The notes under the pieces are model-generated. The model was given only the letters and a program-made list of their open reading frames with translations, did no database searches and had not been told where the DNA came from. Below, piece after piece: positions 6,866 through 14,628 of a stretch of 34,967 nt of DNA. Source of the stretch: an uncultured Bacteroidales bacterium (GTDB lineage: Bacteria > Bacteroidota > Bacteroidia > Bacteroidales > Muribaculaceae); assembly GCA_902768435.1 (NCBI GenBank), contig CACXLJ010000023.1:1-34967 (forward strand), read 5' to 3'. A program made the translations under genes and the position numbers. How positions within the stretch are numbered: the first letter of the stretch is position 1; each line of letters opens with the position of its first letter.

Positions 6866-9316
6866 TTAATTGCCGACTGGCTTTGAACCGCCCTCGAGGT
6901 CGTTGTTCTGGATGGTTTTGTTGGTTTGCTTCACGCTTGCCTTGAGGGAGCCAAAACGATAGGACACCGTAAGTCTAAATTCACGCATAAACTGCCAAGC
7001 ACGGTCCTGACCTGTGTAGTCGCCGTGTGTAGTGTACATAGTGATTTTGTTGAACTTACTGGAATTGAAGAGATTTGCAGTGCTCAAGCGCACTGTGAGG
7101 CGGTCATCCTTGAGGAATGAGCGCTGCAAGTTAAGGTTATAGTACAAAGTGCCTGTGTAGTGGCCATAGAGGCCATCGATACCACCACTGCGGCCGCTCA
7201 AGGCTGCGCTGAAACGCAACTTCCATGGCAGCTGCTGATTGAGCTGTGCATAGTAGAACGCCACCCATCGATTATTCTTGAGGTTAAGATCACGACTCTC
7301 GTAATTGTAATTACCCACGCTGCCATTGAGTGTGAAACTTGTGGTTGGGCCTATCGCCCACTTCACGAAACCGCTTAGGTTAAAGTATCGGCTTTTGAGA
7401 GTGTTGGCATAGGTTGAAACCAGCACATCACCATCGGTGTACTGAACACCTGTTATACGATTGTTGCTAAACGAGATGCTTGGACTGAGACTGAAGGTGA
7501 GCTTGCTGCCCATCTTCATGTAGGTCATACTGATTGAGTGGTTGAGCGAGCTGCCGAGGTGAGGATTACCAAACTTGCGGCTTGTGGGATCTTCCTCAAC
7601 AGCCGGATTCAGATAGCTGATGCCTGGACGACGGATGCTTGTCGAGTAGTTAATCTTGAGGCTATGCGCATCGTTAAACTTATATCGCGCACTCAAGTCA
7701 GGCACCCAATCGTTCAAGTTGCGGTGATAGTTGGCCTGCATGCCGTCGGGGAACTCGGCATTGAGGCGGCTATACTCATAGCGCAGTCCGGCACGAGCCG
7801 CCCAGTTGCCCTTACTGAAACGATAACTCAAGTAGGCGGCTGCCACATGGGTGCGGTGGTTGAAAAGCGTGGTGTTGTTCATTTCGGGCACACCATCAAA
7901 TTCAAAAATGCCCTTGCTCTTGTTGAAGCGATTGATATACTTCAAGCCTGTCTCAATGGTGTGATACTTGGCAAATGGGCGCGTCCAGTCGAGCTGAAAT
8001 GTGTGCTCGGCAAAGGTCTCTTTGGTGTCGGTGGTTTGTCCAGTATAAGGGAATGGACAGTTAAGCATTTCGCTGAAGGCATTGATGCTCTTCATATTAT
8101 CATGGCTGGTAGAGAGCATGTAACTGAGTGTTAGCACCTCACCGGGATTATGCAGCAAGTGTTGATAGTCAACGCGCCCATGCAGGTAATAGGTACCACT
8201 CGTGGGCACACGACCAGTAGTTGTGTACTTATATAGGATGTTCCCATCGCGGTCGGTCATGCGAGCGTTGTTGATGCCATCAGAGTGATGGTTGTAGTAG
8301 TAGCCGCCAAACGAGAGCGAAACAAGATTCAGCGTGTCGGGTTCCCAGCTGGCGTTCAGGTCACCATAGTGGAAAGTGAATGAGCCACGCGTTTCGTTGC
8401 GACTATGCAATGAGTTTCCCGTAGTAGCATAGCTGTGCTCGCTCTCCATGATATTGTGGTCGTAGTGGCGATTCTTATTAGCATATCCATAGTTTACCGA
8501 GGCCACAACCTTGCCAATCTGCGTGATGATGCTTGCATTGCCACTGAGGCTACCGGTGTTGTCCACAGCCCCACTCACTGTGCCAGTCACGCCCTGCATC
8601 AACGAACCACTGCCGCCCACCGTCACGATGTTGAGGATGGCACTCGTGCCCTCGGCATCATACTTTGCTCCAGGGTCGGTAATCACCTCTATCTTCTTGA
8701 TGGTGCTGGCGGGAATCGCCTTGAGAACATCCTTCATGTTCTGACCGCTCAGTGCAGGGTCGGGATGGCCATTGCGATACACTTTGAACGACGATGAGCC
8801 TTTCACCAAAATATCGTCCTTGCCGTCGACCGAGACCATAGGCACCTTCCTGAGCATGTCGAGCACGGTGCCTGTCTTGCTGTCTTCATCACCCTGCACA
8901 TCATAGGCCAGACGGTCAATATCGGTGGTAACAAGTTGTCGTTGGGCTGTAACGGTCACTTCCTTGAGGGTGGTAGATTGGGTTGATAGTACGAGCGTAC
9001 CCAATTGAGCTACAGGAGCCGATGCACTCACCTCAAAGCTGCGGTTTTGTGGCGTCATGCCCACAAACTGCACTCGCATCAAGTAGTTACCGGGCTTCGC
9101 AAGAATGTGATCCACCTTGCCGAAGGCGTCGCTCACGCCGCTGCTCACTACCTTGGTCGTGTCACTATTATTATAAATGTAGATTGTGGCATAAGGAACA
9201 CCTTCGCCCTTGCTGTCGTTCACTAGGCACTGCACACCATATTGTTGCGCTACAGCTGCAACGGCGCAAGTAATCATCATCAATAATGTGGTCTTTCTCT
9301 TTTTCATAGTGCTCAT
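6866..9316 (-). CDS. Outer-membrane beta-barrel protein, TonB-receptor-like
   Basis: An 816-residue outer-membrane protein with a signal peptide (about 1-23, ending VAAVAQ). A carboxypeptidase-regulatory-like Ig fold follows (about 26-110, with YATIYIYNNSD and a TTLKEVTVTA transition at 116-125). Next are a plug-like domain (about 130-235, with VLDMLRKVPMVSVDG and IEVITDPGAKYDAEGTSAILNIV) and a C-terminal barrel rich in aromatic strands. This layout is typical of Bacteroidetes receptors with the outer-membrane-barrel-3 domain, many of which take up unknown ligands. No SusD partner is adjacent. ATG 9316 and ATG 9307 are both plausible starts. It is divergent from the ATPase/LuxR pair, so the LuxR protein may control it (inference). 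Substrate unknown. Confidence 0.9.
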   Translation of the reverse strand: MSTMKKRKTTLLMMITCAVAAVAQQYGVQCLVNDSKGEGVPYATIYIYNNSDTTKVVSSGVSDAFGKVDHILAKPGNYLMRVQFVGMTPQNRSFEVSASAPVAQLGTLVLSTQSTTLKEVTVTAQRQLVTTDIDRLAYDVQGDEDSKTGTVLDMLRKVPMVSVDGKDDILVKGSSSFKVYRNGHPDPALSGQNMKDVLKAIPASTIKKIEVITDPGAKYDAEGTSAILNIVTVGGSGSLMQGVTGTVSGAVDNTGSLSGNASIITQIGKVVASVNYGYANKNRHYDHNIMESEHSYATTGNSLHSRNETRGSFTFHYGDLNASWEPDTLNLVSLSFGGYYYNHHSDGINNARMTDRDGNILYKYTTTGRVPTSGTYYLHGRVDYQHLLHNPGEVLTLSYMLSTSHDNMKSINAFSEMLNCPFPYTGQTTDTKETFAEHTFQLDWTRPFAKYHTIETGLKYINRFNKSKGIFEFDGVPEMNNTTLFNHRTHVAAAYLSYRFSKGNWAARAGLRYEYSRLNAEFPDGMQANYHRNLNDWVPDLSARYKFNDAHSLKINYSTSIRRPGISYLNPAVEEDPTSRKFGNPHLGSSLNHSISMTYMKMGSKLTFSLSPSISFSNNRITGVQYTDGDVLVSTYANTLKSRYFNLSGFVKWAIGPTTSFTLNGSVGNYNYESRDLNLKNNRWVAFYYAQLNQQLPWKLRFSAALSGRSGGIDGLYGHYTGTLYYNLNLQRSFLKDDRLTVRLSTANLFNSSKFNKITMYTTHGDYTGQDRAWQFMREFRLTVSYRFGSLKASVKQTNKTIQNNDLEGGSKPVGN

Positions 9317-9336
9317 GGGGTTAATTATTATATGTG

Positions 9337-9344
9337 CAAATTTA
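9337..9344 (-). promoter_or_regulatory. -7 box for the 6866-9316 barrel gene
   Basis: CAAATTTA on the plus strand is TAAATTTG on the minus strand, matching TANNTTTG about 20 bases before the start codon. No convincing -33 was seen. Confidence 0.5.
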
Positions 9345-9390
9345 GATAATCTTTTTGAGGAAGACGCACACTAAAGGGTGAATATTACAG

Positions 9391-9468
9391 GCGAAAAGCA
9401 AAATTTTGGCATTTTCACACTTTCGTGTGTGAAAACATTTGCAGAATCAAAAATAACACCTATCTTTG
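9391..9468 (+). promoter_or_regulatory. Promoter of the ATPase gene with a conserved upstream element
   Basis: A good promoter is present: TTTG at 9438-9441, 19 bases, then TATCTTTG at 9461-9468. Just upstream is an element beginning CGAAAAGCAAAATTTTGGC at 9392, followed by a 9-bp inverted repeat (TTTTCACAC 9412-9420 and GTGTGAAAA 9427-9435). The same element lies upstream of the LuxR gene, at the same 69-base distance from its -7 box. Confidence 0.78.
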
Positions 9469-9512
9469 TGGGTACAAATATGTGGCATGCCACACTAATA
9501 TTCCCCTAACTT

Positions 9513-10769
9513 ATGATTATTAAAAGAGATTATTACTTAAATCAGCTTATCGAAAGTCAAGGTAATGGACTTGTTAAAATTGTAACAGGTGGTAGGCGAT
9601 GTGGAAAATCTTTTCTTCTTTTTAACTTATTCCGCAATTATTTGCTTGATAGCGGCGTATCGGAGGACCACATTGTTGGATTGTCGCTTGACGATCGACG
9701 AAGCTCCCCGCTGCGCGACCCTGACAAATTACTCGACTATATAGATTCTAAAGTTCGAACTGATGGGAAAACACATTATATTATACTTGATGAAGTGCAG
9801 CTTGTGAGGGATTTTGTAGAAGTGCTTTTGAGTCTTATGCACAATCCTCAATTAGAGATATATGTTTCAGGTTCTAACTCAAAGTTTCTATCGAAAGATG
9901 TTGTGACCGAATTTCGCGGTAGAGGTGATGAAATCAGGGTGTGGCCATTGTCATTCAGTGAGTATTATGCTGCTGTTGGTGGTGACAAAACTGCCGCTTG
10001 GAAAGATTATTATACTTATGGTGGATTACCTCAACTGTTACAGTTGGCAACTGAGCAAAAGAAAATAGAATATTTGACCAATCTTTTTGAGGTGACTTAT
10101 TTACGTGATGTTATTGAACGGAACCATCTGCGCAATGCTGCAGGAATGAGACAATTAGTAAGAATTTTAGCCTCCGCCATTGGTTCACCAACAAATCCTC
10201 GTCGCATCAGTAACACATTTAAATCACAAGAAGCGACATCGATAAAAGCCACAACAATATCAGACTATATCGAGTACCTGCAAGATACTTTCTTGATTGA
10301 GGAAGCTATGCGTTATGATGTGAAAGGTCGTAAATATATTGGAACTGAAACCAAATATTATTTTTCTGATATGGGGTTAAGAGCCGCAGTCCTGAATTTC
10401 AGACAGCAAGAAGAAACACATATCATGGAAAATATTATTTACAATGAGTTACGTCATCGTGGATATTTAGTTGATGTAGGGCAAGTCGACATGTGGGAAA
10501 GAGATGAAAATGGCAAATCTCAACGCAAGAACCTAGAGGTTGATTTTGTGGTGAATCGTGGCGCAGAACGCATCTACATTCAGTCGGCTTTAAGAATGCC
10601 AACCATAGAGAAAGAGATACAAGAACAACGCCCGTTATTGAATATTAATGACAGTTTCCGAAAAATCATCATTGTTGGCGACGACATAAAGAGCAAAATC
10701 AATGAGCATGGCATTAGAACTATCGGTCTAATAGATTTTCTCCTCAATCCACATAGCTTAACAAGATAG
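9513..10769 (+). CDS. AAA-family ATP-binding protein with C-terminal DUF4143
   Basis: A 418-residue P-loop ATPase: Walker A GGRRCGKS at 26-33, Walker B YIILDEVQ at 89-96 and a sensor-like SGSNSKFLS around 119. The C-terminal half has the DUF4143 layout, including LEVDFVVNRG, which looks like a PD-(D/E)XK-type strand pair. The family is widespread in Bacteroidetes genomes and its function is not settled. Base composition is clearly AT-richer, and codon use (many TTA, AAT, ATA) unlike the GC-rich neighbours, so recent acquisition is likely. It has its own good promoter. It separates the barrel gene from the LuxR gene and shares a promoter element with the latter. Confidence 0.9.
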   Translation: MIIKRDYYLNQLIESQGNGLVKIVTGGRRCGKSFLLFNLFRNYLLDSGVSEDHIVGLSLDDRRSSPLRDPDKLLDYIDSKVRTDGKTHYIILDEVQLVRDFVEVLLSLMHNPQLEIYVSGSNSKFLSKDVVTEFRGRGDEIRVWPLSFSEYYAAVGGDKTAAWKDYYTYGGLPQLLQLATEQKKIEYLTNLFEVTYLRDVIERNHLRNAAGMRQLVRILASAIGSPTNPRRISNTFKSQEATSIKATTISDYIEYLQDTFLIEEAMRYDVKGRKYIGTETKYYFSDMGLRAAVLNFRQQEETHIMENIIYNELRHRGYLVDVGQVDMWERDENGKSQRKNLEVDFVVNRGAERIYIQSALRMPTIEKEIQEQRPLLNINDSFRKIIIVGDDIKSKINEHGIRTIGLIDFLLNPHSLTR

Positions 10770-10875
10770 CTGCTTATTGCGTTGTTGTTTGAATTACGCT
10801 CATTATTAAAACTTTCTCCAATTACATTCTATTTTTAAAAGAATCTATTTGTGAGCTGTTTTCAATAATTATGAA

Positions 10876-10954
10876 GCCGAAAAGCAAAATTTTGGCATTT
10901 TTACTCTTTAGGGTGTGAAAATATTTAACATCACATGTTTTTTTACTATCTTTG
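10876..10954 (+). promoter_or_regulatory. Promoter of the LuxR-type gene, second copy of the conserved element
   Basis: CGAAAAGCAAAATTTTGGC starts at 10878, followed by GGGTGTGAAAA; the left arm of the inverted repeat seen in the other copy is degraded. The -7 box TATCTTTG is at 10947-10954 and TTTA at 10924-10927 takes the -33 place. Element-to-box distance is 69 bases, as in the ATPase promoter. The transcript start would be near 10961. Confidence 0.75.
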
Positions 10955-10975
10955 CTACTGAAAAACCTACAGATT

Positions 10976-11731
10976 ATGGCAAAAGTTGAAGATTTCTTCC
11001 TGAGCGAAAATACCGTGACTGACCTTAACGATGAGCGTTATGCTCACATCGAAATGCTCAAGCGTGCCATCGATGCTATGGCCAACGCCACCTATCAAAG
11101 CATTTATGTAATTGATTACTTCAAACGCGAATTCCTGCATGTGGCAAGCAACCCGCTGTTCCTGGGAGGCCACACAGCCGAGCAGATGAAAGCAATGGGC
11201 TATCAGTTCTACATTGAGCATGTGCCCGAAGCCGAGCAAGCCATGCTGCTTGAAATCAACACCGAGGGTTTCAAGAAGTTCAACAGCATACCTATAGGCG
11301 AGCGCATCGGCTATTTCATAAGCTATGATTTTCACATTGTTGATGGTGAGAAGAGTTTTCTCATCAATCACAAAATGACCCCATTCGCACTTGCCGATAA
11401 TGGCAGGCTGTGGCTCTCGATGTGCGTGGTTTCGCTCTCGTCGCATAGCGAGCCCGGACACATTGAGCTACGCAAGAAAGGGGCACCTACTTATTGGGAA
11501 TATTCACTGGATTACCATCGCTGGATAACCAGGAATACAGTCAAACTTCGCCCACAAGAGAGACAGGTGCTCATACTTTCGGCACAAGGCCTAACCGTTG
11601 CGCAAATTGCCGACAAGATGAATCGCTCAGTTGACACCATCAAGACCTACAAGCGAGTGATGTTTGAGCGTCTGGGCACACGCTCCATCACCGAGGCCCT
11701 CACCCTCGCCACCAACTCGGGACTGATATAA
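10976..11731 (+). CDS. LuxR-family transcriptional regulator with PAS-like sensor domain
   Basis: A 251-residue regulator. The C-terminal 190-247 is a GerE/LuxR helix-turn-helix (LRPQERQVL, then GLTVAQIADKMNRS, then TIKTYKRVMFERLG). The N-terminal 20-155 looks like a PAS-type sensor (YVIDYFKREFLHVASNP) whose ligand is unknown. There is no phosphoreceiver domain, so it is not a classical response regulator. ATG 10976 is chosen: the only in-frame alternative upstream (TTG 10952) overlaps the -7 box. It may recognise the shared promoter element and so control itself, the ATPase and possibly the divergent barrel gene (inference). A hairpin terminator follows. Confidence 0.9.
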   Translation: MAKVEDFFLSENTVTDLNDERYAHIEMLKRAIDAMANATYQSIYVIDYFKREFLHVASNPLFLGGHTAEQMKAMGYQFYIEHVPEAEQAMLLEINTEGFKKFNSIPIGERIGYFISYDFHIVDGEKSFLINHKMTPFALADNGRLWLSMCVVSLSSHSEPGHIELRKKGAPTYWEYSLDYHRWITRNTVKLRPQERQVLILSAQGLTVAQIADKMNRSVDTIKTYKRVMFERLGTRSITEALTLATNSGLI

Positions 11732-11797
11732 TATTGGTCTCAAAAGATTCATAAATCAGCATCACCAATAAACAAATACAGGGGCTGGTACACAAAG

Positions 11798-11838
11798 CAG
11801 TGAGGCGGCACATCAATGCCACCTCACTGTTATTTTTA
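11798..11838 (+). terminator. Terminator after the LuxR-type gene
   Basis: CAGTGAGGCGGCA (11798-11810) pairs with TGCCACCTCACTG (11817-11829) with one mismatch and a 6-base loop. It is followed by TTATTTTT on the plus strand. The minus-strand side lacks a T run. Confidence 0.8.
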
Positions 11839-11845
11839 ATCTATT

Positions 11846-11908
11846 CTCAAAATTCTCGGAGAACTCAGTGTACTCAAAGAACTCGGAGATCTCAGAGAAC
11901 TCCGAGAA
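11846..11908. repeat. Seven tandem 9-bp CTC-N6 repeats
   Basis: Consecutive 9-mers start at 11846, 11855, 11864, 11873, 11882, 11891 and 11900. All begin CTC and most match CTC(G/A)GAGAA. A looser CT-rich run (CCTCACACC-like) continues to the stop of the 11939 gene. The phase is exact, and the length is probably variable between strains. Confidence 0.82.
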
Positions 11909-11938
11909 CCCTCACACCCCACATCTCACCCCTCACAT

Positions 11939-14539
11939 CTAACTGATGCCAAGGATGATGTTGATGAGGGCGGTGACATCGGAGACATTCACGCGGCCGT
12001 CGCCATTGACATCGGCATGCTCCTGATCCATGGCTTCCAGGCCCAGAATCATGTTAATCAACGCCGACACATCACTCACATTCACACGGCCATCACCATT
12101 CACATCACCCACGAGCAGTTCCTTGTAGACAAACTGTCGCACCGGCGAGTAGTCGGTATATTGCACGGTGGTGCCTGTGGCAATGGTGTAGTAGGCATAA
12201 CGGCCTCGCACATAATAGGTCTTGCCGTCGGTCAGCCTGCCTGAACCGGTAATGGTGCCCAGCGGTGGCGTGGCAAAGGTGCCGTCGTCGATAGTGCCGC
12301 GATAGGAGGTGCGCACCGGGAACGATGGGCTGCTGCTGATCTCGACGCGCAACGACTGCGTGCCCTCTTGCGGCTCAAACGCCACGCGCGACAGATTGGT
12401 GAGGATGCTGTCGTTCTCCCCAGGCACAATATACTCGGGCACTGTGGGAATCACATCGGCCGTCTGCACCTTGATGGCGGGGCTGAGCACCTCGGCATCG
12501 CCCAGGCGCGCACGCACACGCACATAATAGGTGGCACCGCCTGCCAGCGCATATTTGGGAATCGTAAACGACGGCTCGGTGCTCGTGGCGGTATAGGCCA
12601 ACGCTGCAAAGTTCGACACCATCGACATCTCTAACTGATATTGCGTGCCAGCCGAAGCCTGCATGCAGGTGATGGTGGGCGTGAGCGACAGGCCCGTCGT
12701 GTTATCGGCAGGCGAGGTGATGCGCATCACGCCATAGGTAAACTGACCCACATCGCTCGTGTTCTCATACTGGTTGAGTCCACAGGCCGAGACTTGCCAG
12801 TAATAGGTGCCCTCGGTCAATCCAGGCACGCTCGCAATCACATAGCGCGCCGAGTCGAGCTGCACATTGGCAATCATGTCGGTGAGTTCGGCGTCGCGAT
12901 ACACACGCAGCGTGTAGTTCATGTTGCCCGCATTTTCGCCACAAGTCCATTCCAGGTAATTCAGTTCGGTTGTTGCCTCGCCGTTAACCGGGAACAGCAG
13001 CACAGGCTTGGGTGCTTGAGTGGGTGTAGCGCCCAGTTGCAAGGGGGCATACTCATTCTCCCAGCGGTCGAGGATGGTCACGGCAAACTGGTAACCCTCC
13101 TGGCGCGCAGCCGGTATCTCGAAGGCAGGCACATAACGCACGCCAGCAATGTATTGAGGCTGGCACTTGAAGGTCGACATATCTACCGAGTCGGGGATGG
13201 CATACACCACATAGCGCACATTGTCCACCGCATTCCACTTGAGCGTATCGGCATCTCGCTCCAGCCCCGTCACCGTGCCATAGGTCTGGTCGGGTTGCAT
13301 CCACGCCACCGACGGATTGAGCGAAGGCGTAGTGTAAACATGTTCTTTCAAGTAATGACGCAACTGCTTGTTCCTGCCGTTAATCGTCATCGCCAGGTTG
13401 CGCCAGGTGCTATATTTGAAATAGACCATGCCGTAAACGCCGCTCTTCATGGCATCGCGCATGATGAGCACCTGATTCACATACTCGTCAAGATTCCAGT
13501 TCGATCCTTCGGTCATGCGTTCCACAGCATAGCCGCTGATGTAGACATGGCGGTTAAACTTCTGGCCAATCTTTCCCCACCACTGCGTTACGCCTGTGTA
13601 GGTCTGCGATGTGTTCCAATAAACCTGCGGAGCCATGAAGTCGATGTCGCCACGCGATATCCACGCCATGGGGTCGCTGTAAATCTGGTTATACTGCCAG
13701 TCGCTGCCCGGGCTCGGGTCCACGCCATACTGCGCCGCCACTGTGGGATTGGAGCAAGCCACACCAGCAGGGCCAATGCCGAACCTCACCCATGGCTTGG
13801 TGGCCTTCACCATCTCGTTCACATCGTGAACCATCATGTTCACATTTTCACGGCGCCAGTCGCCTTGCGACATGGTGCCGCCCGCGCGGCGATAGGCGTT
13901 GTACTGGGCCGAGTCAAGCGACATCGGAGCGCCATCCTGGTTATAGAAGTAGTCGTCAAACACCAGTCCGTCGCAGTCATACTTGGTGATGATGTCCTGG
14001 CACACATCCACAATGCGCTGGCGCACCTCGGGCAGGCCCGGATTGAGCACCGTTTCATAGTCGTCCTGCATGAGCCACTCGGGGTGCGTGTGCACATAGT
14101 CCAGTTCACTTTGCCCCCACAGGCCAGCCGAACTCGAGGCATAGCGATAGGGATTGACCCAGGCATAAATCTCAATGCCGCGCTTGTGCCCCTCTTCAAC
14201 CAGATAGGCAAACGGGTCGAACGCCGGAGCCTTGCCACGCTGACCGCTCACCAGATTGGACCAGGGCTCGTAGGCCGAGTCATAATAGGCATCGCACATG
14301 GCGCGCACATGAAAATAGACGGCATTCATGTTGTTCACAACCAGCGTGTCGAGCATCTTTTGGCAAGCCCTCTTCATGGAGGCCGAATTGTTCTCGGTAA
14401 TGATGCCCGAGGGCCAGTCGCTCACATAGGCACTCATCCACACGCCGCGCTGCTCGCGTTTCACCTGTGCCTGCGCTGGGACGAACAAGGTGCCAAGCAA
14501 CAGGGTCAGCAATAATATAACTGAAAATTTCTTCATCAC
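11939..14539 (-). CDS. GHL10-family putative glycoside hydrolase with dockerin-like C-terminus
   Basis: A secreted 866-residue protein: signal peptide 1-25 (ending AQAQ), then a GHL10/DUF187 TIM-barrel domain at about 27-390. Characteristic motifs are RGVWMSAYVSDWP, WVNPYR (127-132), LNPGLPEVRQRI, FDDYFYN (194-200) and FGIGPAG. The acidic FDDYF tract is the likely active-site region. Fibronectin-type-III-like strands follow (about 400-800). The C-terminus (about 805-866) has two copies of DVNGDGRVNVSDV plus a helix (ALINMILG), the dockerin type I calcium-loop pattern. E. coli DigH (YddW), of the same superfamily, cleaves denuded peptidoglycan strands; the substrate here is unproven. It is last in the PUL but is preceded by a terminator-like hairpin 14 bases before its start. 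Confidence 0.88.
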   Translation of the reverse strand: MMKKFSVILLLTLLLGTLFVPAQAQVKREQRGVWMSAYVSDWPSGIITENNSASMKRACQKMLDTLVVNNMNAVYFHVRAMCDAYYDSAYEPWSNLVSGQRGKAPAFDPFAYLVEEGHKRGIEIYAWVNPYRYASSSAGLWGQSELDYVHTHPEWLMQDDYETVLNPGLPEVRQRIVDVCQDIITKYDCDGLVFDDYFYNQDGAPMSLDSAQYNAYRRAGGTMSQGDWRRENVNMMVHDVNEMVKATKPWVRFGIGPAGVACSNPTVAAQYGVDPSPGSDWQYNQIYSDPMAWISRGDIDFMAPQVYWNTSQTYTGVTQWWGKIGQKFNRHVYISGYAVERMTEGSNWNLDEYVNQVLIMRDAMKSGVYGMVYFKYSTWRNLAMTINGRNKQLRHYLKEHVYTTPSLNPSVAWMQPDQTYGTVTGLERDADTLKWNAVDNVRYVVYAIPDSVDMSTFKCQPQYIAGVRYVPAFEIPAARQEGYQFAVTILDRWENEYAPLQLGATPTQAPKPVLLFPVNGEATTELNYLEWTCGENAGNMNYTLRVYRDAELTDMIANVQLDSARYVIASVPGLTEGTYYWQVSACGLNQYENTSDVGQFTYGVMRITSPADNTTGLSLTPTITCMQASAGTQYQLEMSMVSNFAALAYTATSTEPSFTIPKYALAGGATYYVRVRARLGDAEVLSPAIKVQTADVIPTVPEYIVPGENDSILTNLSRVAFEPQEGTQSLRVEISSSPSFPVRTSYRGTIDDGTFATPPLGTITGSGRLTDGKTYYVRGRYAYYTIATGTTVQYTDYSPVRQFVYKELLVGDVNGDGRVNVSDVSALINMILGLEAMDQEHADVNGDGRVNVSDVTALINIILGIS

Positions 14540-14550
14540 TTTCTTTGTTT

Positions 14551-14586
14551 TAAAAAAGCCACGGCCTGTGGTTAAGCCGTGGCCTT
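14551..14586 (-). terminator. Terminator-like hairpin between the PKD lipoprotein and the first GHL10 gene
   Basis: On the minus strand GCCACGGC (14583-14576) pairs with GCCGTGGC (14565-14558) over a 10-base loop, followed directly by six T. It lies only 12 bases upstream of the GHL10 start. No TANNTTTG box for a new promoter was found in 14540-14628. Confidence 0.82.
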
Positions 14587-14628
14587 CATGTTAAGGTATA
14601 CTGTGAGTAACCGTCAATTGTGGCGACA

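Noticed and set aside
9412..9435. Inverted repeat read as a terminator of a plus-strand gene
   Set aside because: No plus-strand gene ends upstream and the arm is part of a promoter element repeated before the LuxR gene, so an operator role fits better.
11939..14539. Dockerin-like repeats read as proof of a cellulosome
   Set aside because: No cohesin or scaffoldin is visible in the window, and such C-terminal repeats occur on secreted Bacteroidetes proteins in general.
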